Source of the DNA: Janthinobacterium rivuli
GTDB lineage: Bacteria; Pseudomonadota; Gammaproteobacteria; Burkholderiales; Burkholderiaceae_D
DNA: 64,000 nucleotides
Assembly: GCF_029690045.1 (NCBI RefSeq)
Contig: NZ_CP121464.1
Location: 1,736,001-1,800,000, forward strand
Direction of reading: 5' to 3'
Within the stretch, counting starts at the first letter, position 1; every line of letters starts with the position of its first letter. A model generated the notes under the pieces. That model was not told the origin of the DNA. It was given only the letters and a program-made list of their open reading frames with translations, and did not search any database. The position numbers and the translations under genes were made by a program. This document shows, in pieces, positions 48,481-58,746 of the stretch.

Positions 48481-49389
48481 ATGACGACGCCTGCACTGAA
48501 CAAGGTAGTGATCTTTGGCGTGGGCCTGATCGGGGGCTCGTTCGCGCGCGCCCTGAAACATGCGGGCGCGGTGACCACCGTGGTGGGCATGGGCCGCTCG
48601 CCGGCCTCGATGGCGCGCGCCTTGGAGCTGGGCATCATCGATGAAATCGGCGGCGACATGGCGCAAGCCTTGCATGGCGCCGACCTGGTGCTGCTGGCCG
48701 CGCCTGTGGCGCAAACGGGTGCCATCCTGGCGTCCATCGCGCCGCATCTGCAGCCCGGCACCATCGTCACCGATGCGGGCAGCACGAAGAGCGACGTGGT
48801 GGCGGCCGCGCGCGCGGCGCTCGGTGGCAAGGTGGGGCAATTCGTGCCCGGCCACCCGATCGCGGGGCGCGAGACGAATGGTCCCGACGCGGCCATCATC
48901 GACCTGTATCAGGGCAAGAAAGTGGTGCTCACGCCGCTGGCGGAAAACGCCGCGGACGACGTCGAACGCGTGGCGGCCGCCTGGCGCGCCTGCGGCGCCA
49001 TCCTGCACACTTTGAGCCCCGAAGAACATGACAAGGTGTTTGCCGCCGTCAGCCATCTGCCGCATCTGCTGGCCTTTGCGCTCGTCGACGACATCGCCAA
49101 CAAAGCGCACGCAGGCCTGCTGTTCCAGTACGCGGCCAGCGGCTTTCGCGACTTTACGCGCATCGCCGGCTCATCGCCGGAAATGTGGCGCGACATCAGC
49201 CTGGCCAACCAGCCGGCGCTGCTGCACGAACTGGACGCCTACCTGGCGCAGTTGACGACCTTGCGCGCCCACCTGGCCGCGAACGACGGCGCCGCCATCG
49301 AAGGCGTGTACGCGAACGCCCAGCACGCGCGGCAGCAATGGATCGAGGCGATTGAAACGGCGGAAATTCCGCCCGCGCCCACACGATAA
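48481..49389 (+). CDS. tyrA: Prephenate dehydrogenase
   Basis: A 302-residue NAD(P)-dependent enzyme of tyrosine synthesis, with Rossmann motif GVGLIGGSFARALK and the GHPIAGRE and FVAVSHLPHLLAFAL-like active-site stretch. It has no fused mutase or ACT domain. It is closely packed with hisC and aroA. Confidence 0.95.
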   Translation: MTTPALNKVVIFGVGLIGGSFARALKHAGAVTTVVGMGRSPASMARALELGIIDEIGGDMAQALHGADLVLLAAPVAQTGAILASIAPHLQPGTIVTDAGSTKSDVVAAARAALGGKVGQFVPGHPIAGRETNGPDAAIIDLYQGKKVVLTPLAENAADDVERVAAAWRACGAILHTLSPEEHDKVFAAVSHLPHLLAFALVDDIANKAHAGLLFQYAASGFRDFTRIAGSSPEMWRDISLANQPALLHELDAYLAQLTTLRAHLAANDGAAIEGVYANAQHARQQWIEAIETAEIPPAPTR

Positions 49390-49407
49390 ATACTCAAGGA
49401 TTCCAGC

Positions 49408-50763
49408 ATGACCCAGACCAAGCACTATCCCCACCATATCGATCTGAAACCGGTGATGCACGCCGAGGGCACGGTGCGCCTGCCCGGCTCGAAAAGTATT
49501 TCCAACCGCGTGCTGCTGCTGGCCGCGCTGGCCAAGGGCACGACGAAAATCATCGACTTGCTCGCCTCCGACGACACCTTCGTCATGCTGACGGCATTGA
49601 CGTCGCTGGGCGTGAAATGGACGCAGGATGAATTGACGGGCGACCCGGCCACTGCCCACCAGGTGCATCACGTGGAAGGCTGCGGCGGGGTGTTCCCGCA
49701 CCACGAGGCGGATCTGTTCATGGGCAATGCCGGCACGGCCATTCGCCCGCTGACGGCGGCGCTGGCCGTCATCGGCGGCGACTACACGCTGCATGGCGTG
49801 TCACGCATGCACGAGCGCCCGATCGGCGACCTGGTCGACGCGCTGAACGCCGTCGGCACGCAGATCGAGTACACGGGCGAGCAGGGCTTCCCGCCGCTGC
49901 GCATCCGCCGCGGCCATATCCACGCGCAGCGCATCGCCGTGCGCGGCAACGTGTCGAGCCAGTTCCTGACGGCCCTCCTGATGGTGGCGCCGCTGATGGC
50001 GCGCGACCATGCGGTCACCATCGACGTGACGGGCGAGCTGATTTCGAAGCCGTACATCGAGATCACCCTGAACCTGATGCGCCGCTTCGGCGTGACGGTC
50101 GAGCATGACGGCTGGCAGTCGTTCACCGTGCAGCCGGGCCAGCAATATCAAAGTCCTGGTACGATCCACGTGGAAGGCGACGCTTCGTCGGCCTCGTATT
50201 TCCTGGCGGCCGGCGCCATCGGCGGCGGTCCCGTGCGCGTGGAAGGCGTTGGGCGCGACAGTATCCAGGGCGACGTACGCTTCGTCGAAGCCTTGCAGCA
50301 GATGGGCGCGACCATCACCATGGGCGAGAACTGGATCGAAGCCCGTTCGAACGGCGTGCTAAAAGCTGTCGATATGGACTTCAACCATATTCCCGACGCG
50401 GCCATGACGATCGCCGTGGCCGCCCTGTACGCGGACGGCACCTCGACCTTGCGCAATATCGCCAGCTGGCGGGTGAAGGAAACGGACCGCCTGACGGCCA
50501 TGGCGACGGAGTTGCGCAAGCTGGGTGCGGAAGTGGAAGAGGGCGCGGACTACCTGCGCGTGACGCCGCCAGCGCAGATTCAGGCAGCCACCATCGACAC
50601 GTATGACGACCACCGCATGGCCATGTGCTTCTCGCTCGCCTCGCTGGACGGCGCCGCGCGCCGCGGCAACGAGATGCGCATCAACGACCCGAAATGCGTG
50701 GCCAAGACCTTCCCCGAGTATTTCGCCGCATTCGCGGGGATTGCCAAAGACACCCTGATTTAA
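49408..50763 (+). CDS. aroA: 3-phosphoshikimate 1-carboxyvinyltransferase (EPSP synthase)
   Basis: A 451-residue EPSP synthase with [18 protein letters not shown] (substrate lysine and serines), [14 protein letters not shown] and the final [14 protein letters not shown]. It condenses shikimate-3-phosphate and PEP in chorismate synthesis. It belongs to the aromatic operon before cmk. Confidence 0.97.
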   Translation: MTQTKHYPHHIDLKPVMHAEGTVRLPGSKSISNRVLLLAALAKGTTKIIDLLASDDTFVMLTALTSLGVKWTQDELTGDPATAHQVHHVEGCGGVFPHHEADLFMGNAGTAIRPLTAALAVIGGDYTLHGVSRMHERPIGDLVDALNAVGTQIEYTGEQGFPPLRIRRGHIHAQRIAVRGNVSSQFLTALLMVAPLMARDHAVTIDVTGELISKPYIEITLNLMRRFGVTVEHDGWQSFTVQPGQQYQSPGTIHVEGDASSASYFLAAGAIGGGPVRVEGVGRDSIQGDVRFVEALQQMGATITMGENWIEARSNGVLKAVDMDFNHIPDAAMTIAVAALYADGTSTLRNIASWRVKETDRLTAMATELRKLGAEVEEGADYLRVTPPAQIQAATIDTYDDHRMAMCFSLASLDGAARRGNEMRINDPKCVAKTFPEYFAAFAGIAKDTLI

Positions 50764-50779
50764 TTGATTGCCTAATACT

Positions 50780-51448
50780 ATGCCGACCTCCAACATCCCA
50801 GTCATCGCCATCGATGGCCCCACCGCTTCCGGCAAGGGCACGGTGGCGCACCGCGTGGCCGACAAGCTGGGCTTTCATTACCTGGACTCGGGCGCGCTGT
50901 ACCGCCTGACTGCCTTGAGCGCGCTGCGCCGCGGCACGGACTTGCGCGACGAGCACGCGCTGGCCAAGCTGGCCGAACACCTGCCTTGCCATTTTGCCGG
51001 CGGCGAGATCCTGCTGGCGCATGAAAACGTCACCGAGCAGATCCGTGCTGAAGAAGTGGGCAATACGGCGTCGAAGATTGCCGTATTGCCAACGGTGCGC
51101 CATGCGCTTGTGGGTTTGCAGCTGGGCTTTCGCAAGACGCCAGGCCTCGTGGCCGACGGGCGCGACATGGGCACGGTGATCTTCCCGCATGCCCCATTGA
51201 AGGTGTTCCTGACGGCCAGCGTCGAGGCGCGCGCGCAACGGCGCTACAAGCAATTGATAGACAAGGGTTTTTCTGCTAATATGGAAGACCTTCTGATGGA
51301 TTTGCAGGCGCGGGACGAACGTGATACTCACCGTGCGATTGCGCCGCTGGTTCCCGCGGAAGGGGCGCATGTCCTGGATACGTCGGAAATGACGGCTGAT
51401 GAAGCCGTCGAAACCGTGTTGAAATGGTATGCGTCAGTTGCAAAATAG
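50780..51448 (+). CDS. cmk: Cytidylate kinase
   Basis: A 222-residue NMP kinase with P-loop [12 protein letters not shown] and the D-A-R/H-R lid region ([21 protein letters not shown]). It phosphorylates CMP and dCMP. The ATG at 50780 is preferred to an in-frame TTG 12 bases earlier. It sits before rpsA, as in most proteobacteria. Confidence 0.95.
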   Translation: MPTSNIPVIAIDGPTASGKGTVAHRVADKLGFHYLDSGALYRLTALSALRRGTDLRDEHALAKLAEHLPCHFAGGEILLAHENVTEQIRAEEVGNTASKIAVLPTVRHALVGLQLGFRKTPGLVADGRDMGTVIFPHAPLKVFLTASVEARAQRRYKQLIDKGFSANMEDLLMDLQARDERDTHRAIAPLVPAEGAHVLDTSEMTADEAVETVLKWYASVAK

Positions 51449-51567
51449 TGTGATTTTTATGCTATGTGGTGCCCGTTGACGGCTCCTGGCCTGTCCGGGT
51501 GTGTCAAAAACCTAACCCAGTTTAAGTCGCATCGTGCGATCTCTGCTGGATAACCTGTGTGAACCCT

Positions 51568-53280
51568 ATGTCTACTGTTACAACTAACGAATCTACCGGT
51601 ATGGAAAGTTTTGCTGCGCTCTTCGAGGAATCGTTGTCGCGTCAAGATATGCGCTCCGGCGAAGTTATTTCCGCTGAAGTCGTGCGCCTCGACCACAATT
51701 TCGTGATCGTGAACGCTGGCCTCAAATCCGAAGCATTCATCCCTGTCGAAGAATTCAAAAACGACCACGGCGAACTGGAAGTCAAAGTTGGTGACTTCGT
51801 TTCCGTGGCGATCGAATCGCTGGAAAACGGTTTCGGCGATACCATCCTGTCGCGCGATAAAGCCAAGCGTCTGGCTTCGTGGCTGGCTCTGGAAAAAGCG
51901 ATGGAATCGGGCGAAATCGTCGTCGGTACCGTCAATGGTAAAGTCAAAGGCGGTCTGACCGTGTTGACCAACGGCATCCGCGCGTTCCTGCCGGGTTCGC
52001 TGGTTGATACCCGTCCTGTCAAAGACACGACCCCATTCGAAGGCAAAACCCTCGAATTCAAAGTGATCAAGCTGGATCGCAAGCGTAACAACGTGGTTCT
52101 GTCCCGCCGCGCCGTCATCGAAGCTTCGATGGGCGAAGAGCGTCAGAAACTGATGGAAACGCTGAAAGAAGGCACGGTCGTGACCGGCGTCGTCAAAAAT
52201 ATCACCGACTACGGCGCGTTCGTGGATCTGGGCGGTATCGATGGCCTGCTGCACATCACCGACCTGGCATGGCGCCGTGTACGTCACCCGTCGGAAGTAC
52301 TGACGGTTGGCCAGGAAATCACCGCCAAAGTCCTGAAATACGATCAAGAGAAAAACCGTGTTTCGCTGGGCGTGAAACAACTGGGCGACGATCCTTGGAC
52401 CGGTCTGTCCCGTCGTTACCCACAAAGCACCCGTCTGTTCGGTAAAGTAACGAACCTGACCGACTACGGCGCATTCGTTGAAGTGGAACAGGGTATCGAA
52501 GGTCTGGTACACGTTTCCGAAATGGACTGGACGAACAAAAACGTTGCTCCTAACAAAGTTGTCCAACTGGGCGACGAAGTAGAAGTGATGGTTCTGGAAA
52601 TCGACGAAGAGCGTCGTCGTATTTCGCTGGGCATGAAACAGTGCAAAGCCAATCCATGGGACGACTTCGGTGTTACCCATAAGAAAGGTGACAAAGTCCG
52701 CGGCGCGATCAAATCGATCACCGACTTCGGCGTGTTCATCGGCCTGGCCGGCAACATCGACGGTCTGGTGCACCTGTCCGACCTGTCCTGGACCGAAACC
52801 GGCGAAGAAGCCGTGCGTCGCTTCAAGAAAGGTGACGAACTGGAAGCCATCGTTCTGGCCATCGACGTTGAGCGCGAGCGCGTTTCCCTGGGCGTCAAGC
52901 AACTGGAAGGTGACCCATTCAACAACTTCGCAGCCATGAACGACAAAGGCTCGCTGGTAACCGGTACCGTTAAATCGGTTGAGCCTAAAGGCGCCGTGAT
53001 CCAACTGTCCGAAGAAGTTGAAGGCTACCTGCGCGCTTCCGAAATCTCGCGCGACCGCGTTGAAGATGCTGGTACGCACCTGAAAGTCGGCGACACCGTC
53101 GAAGCTATGGTTCTGAACATCGACCGCAAAGCCCGTGGTATCCAACTGTCGATCAAAGCGAAAGACAACGTTGAAACCCAGGAAGCCATGCAGAAGATGG
53201 CAGCTACCGACAACAACGCAGCTTCGGGCACCACCAGCCTGGGCGCCTTGTTGAAAGCTAAGTTCGATAACAAGAACTAA
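51568..53280 (+). CDS. rpsA: 30S ribosomal protein S1
   Basis: A 570-residue S1 with six S1/OB repeats; the first two bind the ribosome and the last four bind mRNA. The common strand [19 protein letters not shown] recurs in the repeats. The codon choice is strongly biased (GGTCTG, GAAATC, CGT), showing high expression. The ATG at 51568 ([15 protein letters not shown]) follows an in-frame GTG at 51559, which may also serve. It is followed by ihfB after 17 bases. Confidence 0.97.
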   Translation: MSTVTTNESTGMESFAALFEESLSRQDMRSGEVISAEVVRLDHNFVIVNAGLKSEAFIPVEEFKNDHGELEVKVGDFVSVAIESLENGFGDTILSRDKAKRLASWLALEKAMESGEIVVGTVNGKVKGGLTVLTNGIRAFLPGSLVDTRPVKDTTPFEGKTLEFKVIKLDRKRNNVVLSRRAVIEASMGEERQKLMETLKEGTVVTGVVKNITDYGAFVDLGGIDGLLHITDLAWRRVRHPSEVLTVGQEITAKVLKYDQEKNRVSLGVKQLGDDPWTGLSRRYPQSTRLFGKVTNLTDYGAFVEVEQGIEGLVHVSEMDWTNKNVAPNKVVQLGDEVEVMVLEIDEERRRISLGMKQCKANPWDDFGVTHKKGDKVRGAIKSITDFGVFIGLAGNIDGLVHLSDLSWTETGEEAVRRFKKGDELEAIVLAIDVERERVSLGVKQLEGDPFNNFAAMNDKGSLVTGTVKSVEPKGAVIQLSEEVEGYLRASEISRDRVEDAGTHLKVGDTVEAMVLNIDRKARGIQLSIKAKDNVETQEAMQKMAATDNNAASGTTSLGALLKAKFDNKN

Positions 53281-53297
53281 GACTGCGGATACGGCAG

Positions 53298-53603
53298 ATG
53301 ACAAAGTCCGAGCTGATCAACCGCCTCGCTGAGCGTTATTCTCAGCTGGTGGCGAAAGATGCGGAGTATGCCGTCAAGACCATTCTCGATGCGATGACCA
53401 ACGCCCTGGCGACCGGTCAGCGTATCGAGATCCGCGGTTTTGGCAGTTTTGCCCTGAACAGCAGGCCCCCGCGCATCGGCCGCAACCCGAAATCCGGCGA
53501 CAAGGTGATGGTTCCCGAAAAACGGGTGCCCCACTTCAAACCGGGCAAACAGTTGCGCGAGCGCGTGGACGCGATGGTCGGGCAACCGATTATCGAGGAT
53601 TAA
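53298..53603 (+). CDS. ihfB: Integration host factor beta subunit
   Basis: A 101-residue HU/IHF-family protein with the beta-arm [15 protein letters not shown] carrying the intercalating proline. With IhfA it bends DNA sharply; it may also help the prophage integrase act at ssrA. It is downstream of rpsA as in other proteobacteria. Confidence 0.96.
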   Translation: MTKSELINRLAERYSQLVAKDAEYAVKTILDAMTNALATGQRIEIRGFGSFALNSRPPRIGRNPKSGDKVMVPEKRVPHFKPGKQLRERVDAMVGQPIIED

Positions 53604-53628
53604 TCGTCTGCTGGAAGGCGACATAAAG

Positions 53629-53657
53629 AGCGGCGTCCTTGGATGCCGCTTTTTTTT
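53629..53657 (+). terminator. Rho-independent terminator after ihfB
   Basis: The stem AGCGGCGTCC / GGATGCCGCT (one G-T pair) is followed by eight T residues. Confidence 0.9.
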
Positions 53658-53838
53658 GTTAATATGCTGAGAATACCTGACATAAGCTACTGCGCGTCGC
53701 GCTTTGCGGCCTGCGATGCTCACCGTACTCAAGTACGGTTGCGCTTCTTGGCCACAAATCACTGACGCTCGCTACGCTTCTGTCAGGCATTCCAAGGTTG
53801 TGCCATACGGGCATTTTTTGTACTTTCTGGACGTATCG

Positions 53839-54141
53839 ATGAAAATCATCTCCACCATCGTTGGCTGTGTTCTTTTCGTCCTGTTCTTCAGTTTTGCGCT
53901 GAAGAATGCGCAGGTTGTTGACCTGCATGTTTTCCTTAATTATGAAATTCGCGGCCCCCTGGTCCTGATGCTGCTGGGCTTTTTTGTCGCTGGCGCGAGC
54001 CTGGGCGTATTGGCCCTGACGCCGACCGTGTTCCGTCACCGCCGCGAAGCGACCAAGCAAAAAACCACCATTGCCGCGCTGCAGACCGTTGGCGTGGCCA
54101 GCAATGTCCAGCCGCAACCGGACAGCGTGAGCGCGCAGTAA
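53839..54141 (+). CDS. lapA: Lipopolysaccharide assembly protein LapA-like (DUF1049)
   Basis: A 100-residue protein with two membrane segments (about 3-20 and 38-60) and a basic cytoplasmic tail. It begins MKIISTIVGCVLFVLFF, the DUF1049 form. Placed before lapB as in E. coli, it works with LapB in controlling LpxC and LPS synthesis. The ATG at 53839 is used; upstream codons of the ORF are intergenic. The 53658-53838 stretch holds a CCGTACT / AGTACGG hairpin and presumably the promoter. Confidence 0.9.
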   Translation: MKIISTIVGCVLFVLFFSFALKNAQVVDLHVFLNYEIRGPLVLMLLGFFVAGASLGVLALTPTVFRHRREATKQKTTIAALQTVGVASNVQPQPDSVSAQ

Positions 54142-54187
54142 GCGCCGCCGTCGCTCCTATCTCTCTTACTCGAATAAAAACAATCGC

Positions 54188-55363
54188 ATGGATTTTGAAC
54201 TCTGGTGGCTCTTGGGTATCCCGATGTTTTTCGCGCTGGGCTGGATTGCCGCGCGCGTGGACATTCATCAACTGGTGTCCGAATCGCGCAGCCTGCCGCG
54301 CAATTATTTCAAGGGCTTGAATTTCCTGCTCAACGAGCAGCATGACAAGGCCATCGACGCCTTTATCGAAGTCGTCAAGCTGGACCCGGAATCGGCCGAT
54401 ATGCACTTTGCGCTGGGCAATTTGTTCCGCCGCCGCGGCGAAACGGAGCGCGCCATCCGCGTGCACCAGAACTTGCTGGCGCGCCCGGACCTGCCGCTGG
54501 AACAGCAGGGCCACGCCGCCTACGAGCTGGGCATGGATTACCTGAAGGCGGGTCTGCTGGACCGCGCCGAAGAAACTTTCAATAGCCTGATCGACACGCA
54601 ATATGCGGCCCAGGCGCGCCGCGCGCTGCTGGAAATCTACCAGCGCGAAAAGGAATGGCCACGCGCCATCGAAGCGGCCGTGGGCTTGCAGGAATCGGGC
54701 GCCGGCGCGCGCCAGAAGGAAATCGCCCAGTTCTATTGCGAACTGGCGCATGACGCCCTCGTGCACATGAAACCGGACGAGGCCATGCCGCTGCTGGAAA
54801 AAGCCTTGCAGACGGACCGCAAGAGCGTGCGCGCCACCATCCTGACGGGCGACGTGCTGCTGGCGCGCGGCGACGTGGAAGGCGCGCTGACCACCTGGCG
54901 CCGCGTGGAGCAGCAAAGCGTGCCGCACGTGGCCCTGGTGGCGCAGCGCCTGATGGATGGCTACACCAAGCTGGGCCGTCCACAGGAAGGCGTCAACCTG
55001 CTGCGCTCCTACCTGGAAGAGGCGTCGTCGATCGACCTGATCGAAGTCGTCTTCAAGGCCGTCATCGAACTCGATGGCGTGGAAGCGGCGAAGCAGCTGG
55101 TCAGCGCCGAGCTGCGCCGCACGCCAACCCTGCTGGGCCTCGATAAACTGCTGGAAGCGCGCATGATGGATGCGCCGGCCGCGATCTGGTCCGAGCTGTC
55201 GATGGTGAAAAACCTCGTGCACGGCTACACGCAAAAGCTGGCCCGCTACCAGTGCAGCCACTGCGGCTTCAAGGCGCGCCAGTTCTACTGGCACTGCCCT
55301 GGCTGCAATAAGTGGGAGACTTACCCACCACGCCGCACAGAAGAACTCAATGTCATGAACTGA
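54188..55363 (+). CDS. lapB: LPS assembly protein LapB (TPR and rubredoxin-like zinc domain)
   Basis: A 391-residue protein with an N-terminal membrane anchor (about 4-20), nine or so TPR-like repeats (35-340) and a C-terminal rubredoxin-like zinc knuckle: [10 protein letters not shown] ... [10 protein letters not shown], with two CxxC pairs. LapB (YciM) brings FtsH to LpxC to limit lipid A synthesis. Length and layout equal the E. coli protein (389 aa). Confidence 0.95.
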   Translation: MDFELWWLLGIPMFFALGWIAARVDIHQLVSESRSLPRNYFKGLNFLLNEQHDKAIDAFIEVVKLDPESADMHFALGNLFRRRGETERAIRVHQNLLARPDLPLEQQGHAAYELGMDYLKAGLLDRAEETFNSLIDTQYAAQARRALLEIYQREKEWPRAIEAAVGLQESGAGARQKEIAQFYCELAHDALVHMKPDEAMPLLEKALQTDRKSVRATILTGDVLLARGDVEGALTTWRRVEQQSVPHVALVAQRLMDGYTKLGRPQEGVNLLRSYLEEASSIDLIEVVFKAVIELDGVEAAKQLVSAELRRTPTLLGLDKLLEARMMDAPAAIWSELSMVKNLVHGYTQKLARYQCSHCGFKARQFYWHCPGCNKWETYPPRRTEELNVMN

Positions 55364-55442
55364 TTCGTACACGTCACCTTGTCCTGAGCAATGTGGCGTG
55401 TACTTCTATGTAAGACCTGCTTTTTATCCATACGGTACATCC

Positions 55443-56810
55443 ATGAAAATCACTATTATCGGCACCGGCTATGTTGGCCTCGTGACCGGCGCCTGCCTGG
55501 CGGAGCTGGGCAACGACGTCTTTTGCCTCGACCTGGACGCACAGAAGGTCGCCTTGCTCAACAGCGGCGGCATCCCCATCCATGAACCTGGCCTGGAAGA
55601 AGTCGTGGCGCGCAACCGCGCCGCCGGGCGCATGACCTTTTCCACCGACGTCGAAGCGGCAGCCGCACACGGCGTGATGCAATTCATCGCCGTCGGCACG
55701 CCGCCCGATGAAGACGGCTCGGCCGACCTGCAATACGTGCTGGCTGCCGCGCGCGGCATCGGCAAGTACATGACGGACTTCAAGGTCATCGTCGACAAGT
55801 CGACCGTGCCCGTCGGCACGGCGGAAAAAGTGCGCGCCGCCATCCAGGGCGAACTCGACGCGCGCGGCGTGGCCGCCACGTTCTCGGTCGCCTCGAACCC
55901 GGAATTCCTCAAGGAAGGCGCGGCCGTCGAAGACTTCATGCGTCCGGACCGCATCGTCATCGGCGTCGACGCCACGCCGGATGGAGAGAGCGCGCGCGAA
56001 TTGCTGAAAAGCCTGTACGCGCCGTTCAACCGCAACCATGAACGCACCTACTGGATGGACGTGCGCTCGGCCGAATTCACGAAGTATGCGGCCAACGCCA
56101 TGCTGGCCACGCGCATCTCGTTCATGAATGAACTGGCGAATCTGGCCGACAAGGTGGGCGTCGACATCGAAGCCGTGCGCCACGGCATCGGTTCCGACCC
56201 GCGCATCGGCCACAGCTTCCTGTACGCCGGTTGCGGCTATGGCGGTTCCTGCTTCCCGAAAGACGTGCAGGCGCTCGAGCGCACGGCGCGCGGGCACGGC
56301 CAGGAATTGCTGATCCTGCGCGCCGTCGAGGCCGTCAACGACCAGCAGAAGCAGGTGCTGGGACGCAAAGTGGTCACTCGCTTCGGCGAAGACCTGACGG
56401 GCCGGCATTTCGCCGTCTGGGGCCTGGCCTTCAAGCCGAATACGGACGACATGCGCGAAGCGTCGGCCCGTGTGCTGCTGGCTGACTTGCTGGGACGCGG
56501 CGCCACCGTGGCCGTGTACGATCCCGTCGCCATGGCCGAGGCGCGCCGCGTGCTGCAGCTGGACTTGACGCCGGAGCAATTGGCCAAGGTGCGTTTTGCC
56601 GACAGCTCGAAAGATGCGCTGCAGGACGCCGATGCGCTGGTCATCGTGACCGAATGGAAAGCCTTCCGCAGCCCTGACTTCGAGCAGGTCAAGGCGCGCC
56701 TCAAGCAGGCCGTGATCTTTGACGGACGCAACCTGTTCGAGCCGGCCGTCATGGCCGAGAACGGCATCGAATACCACGGGATCGGCCGCTCGATCCTGAC
56801 GCGCACATGA
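55443..56810 (+). CDS. ugd: UDP-glucose 6-dehydrogenase
   Basis: A 455-residue enzyme that oxidises UDP-glucose to UDP-glucuronate for surface polysaccharide. NAD motif [17 protein letters not shown], the catalytic cysteine in YGGSCFPKD, and [19 protein letters not shown] are present. The ATG at 55443 gives the normal start. Its stop overlaps the start of rfaE1 (ATGA). Confidence 0.95.
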   Translation: MKITIIGTGYVGLVTGACLAELGNDVFCLDLDAQKVALLNSGGIPIHEPGLEEVVARNRAAGRMTFSTDVEAAAAHGVMQFIAVGTPPDEDGSADLQYVLAAARGIGKYMTDFKVIVDKSTVPVGTAEKVRAAIQGELDARGVAATFSVASNPEFLKEGAAVEDFMRPDRIVIGVDATPDGESARELLKSLYAPFNRNHERTYWMDVRSAEFTKYAANAMLATRISFMNELANLADKVGVDIEAVRHGIGSDPRIGHSFLYAGCGYGGSCFPKDVQALERTARGHGQELLILRAVEAVNDQQKQVLGRKVVTRFGEDLTGRHFAVWGLAFKPNTDDMREASARVLLADLLGRGATVAVYDPVAMAEARRVLQLDLTPEQLAKVRFADSSKDALQDADALVIVTEWKAFRSPDFEQVKARLKQAVIFDGRNLFEPAVMAENGIEYHGIGRSILTRT

Positions 56811-57760
56811 GCGCCCAAGAGGTGGTCGCCTTGACGGCGCCGGCCGCATTGGCCCAGGTGCGCCTGCTGGTGGTAGGCGATGTGATGCTGGACCGCTACT
56901 GGTTTGGCGACGTCAGCCGTATTTCGCCGGAAGCGCCCGTGCCCATCGTGCGCATCGAGAAGCGCGAAGAGCGCCTGGGCGGTGCGGCCAACGTGGCGCG
57001 CAACGCGGCCGCGCTGGGCGCGAAGACGAGCTTGCTGGGCGTGGTCGGCGACGACGAGGCCGGCAGCCAGGTCGAGCGCCTGCTCGAAGGCGGCGGCATC
57101 CACAGCTATCTGCAGCGCGATGCGGCCATTTCCACCATCATCAAGCTGCGCGTGATCGGCCGCCAGCAGCAGATGCTGCGCATCGACTTCGAGGATGCGC
57201 CCAGCGATACGGTGCTGCGCGACAAGCTGGCGCAATTCAATGCCCTGTTGCCGCACTATGATGTAGTGGTCCTGTCCGATTACGCCAAAGGCAGCCTGGT
57301 GAACGTGGCCGAGATGATCAAGGCGGCCCGGGCGGCCGGCAAGATCGTCATGGTCGACCCGAAAGGCGATGATTTCAGTCGCTATGCCGGAGCGTCAGTG
57401 CTCACTCCGAATAAATCGGAACTGCGCCGCGTGATCGGCAACTGGAATACGGAAGAGCAACTCACGGAACGCGCGCAGCAGATGCGCGCGCAGCTGGGCC
57501 TGGACGCCTTGCTGCTGACGCGCTCGGAAGAAGGCATGAGCTTGTACACGGCCGATGAAGTGCTGCACATGCCGACCGATGCGCGCGAAGTATTCGACGT
57601 CTCGGGCGCCGGCGACACGGTGATCGCCACCATGGCGGCCATGCTGGGCGCCGGCATGAGCCTGGGCGACGCCGTGCGCACGGCCAACCGCGCCGGCGGC
57701 ATCGTCGTCGGCAAGCTAGGCACGGCCACCGTCACCCGGGAAGAGCTGTTCCCGCAGTAA
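56807..57760 (+). CDS. rfaE1: D-glycero-beta-D-manno-heptose-7-phosphate kinase (HldE kinase domain)
   Basis: A 317-residue PfkB-family kinase: [14 protein letters not shown] near the start and [17 protein letters not shown] at the ATP site with catalytic Asp. It lacks the C-terminal nucleotidyltransferase of HldE, so the second step must be coded elsewhere (rfaE2). It supplies ADP-heptose for LPS core. It is coupled to ugd by a four-base overlap. Confidence 0.93.
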   Translation: MSAQEVVALTAPAALAQVRLLVVGDVMLDRYWFGDVSRISPEAPVPIVRIEKREERLGGAANVARNAAALGAKTSLLGVVGDDEAGSQVERLLEGGGIHSYLQRDAAISTIIKLRVIGRQQQMLRIDFEDAPSDTVLRDKLAQFNALLPHYDVVVLSDYAKGSLVNVAEMIKAARAAGKIVMVDPKGDDFSRYAGASVLTPNKSELRRVIGNWNTEEQLTERAQQMRAQLGLDALLLTRSEEGMSLYTADEVLHMPTDAREVFDVSGAGDTVIATMAAMLGAGMSLGDAVRTANRAGGIVVGKLGTATVTREELFPQ

Positions 57761-57937
57761 CTATGCCGCTGTATGCCGCATCTCACCTGCGCCGGTCCGT
57801 TTGATCTGGCGCAGGTTCTCCTACCATTCCGCTGTCCCGTCTTGTCAACCGTATCACGCCCCAGCCGTTAAGCCGTTAAGGCGCCGTTCCTCCTTTGCGT
57901 TCGAGTCATCTTGAAACCACCTTACGGAGAGATATCC

Positions 57938-58642
57938 ATGTTCAAAAAAATACTGCTGGCCATCGCCACCCTGATCGCGACGATGGGCTTTGCCTTTGCC
58001 CAGGTCGATGTCAACAAGGCGGACCAGGCGGCACTCGACAGCGTCAAGGGCATCGGCCCCGTCACGTCGAAAGCCATCATCGATGAACGCGCCAAGGGCG
58101 GCGCCTTCAAGGATTGGGCCGATTTCGAAAGCCGCGTAAAAGGCATCGGCCCGAAAAGTTCGTTGAAGCTGTCGGAAGCGGGCTTGCAAGTGAATGGCCA
58201 GGCCAAGTCCGGCGCGCCAGCGGCGCCTGCTCCGGCGGCGAAAGCTGTCCCGGCAAAAAAGGAAACTGCTGTGAAGGAAGTTGCAGCGAAAGAAGCCGCA
58301 CCGAAGCCAGCTGCTGCGACCGACACCGCTGCGGCGCCAGCCAAGACAGCCGCTGAAACGAAGAAAGAAGCTGCTGCCGCGAAGAAAGAAGCCAAGGCCG
58401 CCGCTGCCGCCGCCAAGAAAGAAGCAGCTGCCGCCAAGGTCGTGCCTGCCGCCGCTACCGCGCCAGCCGCCGCCGATGCCGCCCCCGTGAAAACGGCTGC
58501 CGAAACGAAGAAGGAAGCCGCTGCCGCGAAGAAAGCGGCAACGGCCGCCAAGAAAGAAGCCAAGGCTGCGGAAGCGGCGGCGAAGAAGGAAGCCAAACTG
58601 GCTGCTGCCGACGCGAAGAAGGCCGAAGCCGAGAAAAAGTAA
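57938..58642 (+). CDS. ComEA-like helix-hairpin-helix protein with long Ala/Lys tail
   Basis: A 234-residue exported protein. The signal peptide MFKKILLAIATLIATMGFAFA leads to a ComEA helix-hairpin-helix pair (about 23-88: VDVNKADQAALDSVKGIGPV ... VKGIGPKSSLKLSEAG) that binds DNA backbone, then about 140 residues of low-complexity Ala/Lys/Glu repeats such as TAAETKKEAAAAKK that appear twice. ComEA proteins pull DNA into the periplasm during transformation; the basic histone-like tail is uncommon in ComEA and could bind DNA or envelope. The ATG has GGAGAG before it. Confidence 0.85.
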   Translation: MFKKILLAIATLIATMGFAFAQVDVNKADQAALDSVKGIGPVTSKAIIDERAKGGAFKDWADFESRVKGIGPKSSLKLSEAGLQVNGQAKSGAPAAPAPAAKAVPAKKETAVKEVAAKEAAPKPAAATDTAAAPAKTAAETKKEAAAAKKEAKAAAAAAKKEAAAAKVVPAAATAPAAADAAPVKTAAETKKEAAAAKKAATAAKKEAKAAEAAAKKEAKLAAADAKKAEAEKK

Positions 58643-58702
58643 GTGTGTTGCTGTAGTTTGCTGTAAGGCGTGTTGCGTGGTGGTGCCGCGCAGCACGAGA
58701 AG

Positions 58703-58740
58703 AAAACCCCGCGTGGTACCGGCCGCGCGGGGTTTTTTTT
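58703..58740 (+). terminator. Rho-independent terminator between the ComEA-like and phospholipase D genes
   Basis: AAAACCCCGCG / CGCGGGGTTTT stem with T8; it can serve both converging genes. Confidence 0.88.
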
Positions 58741-58746
58741 ATGCGC

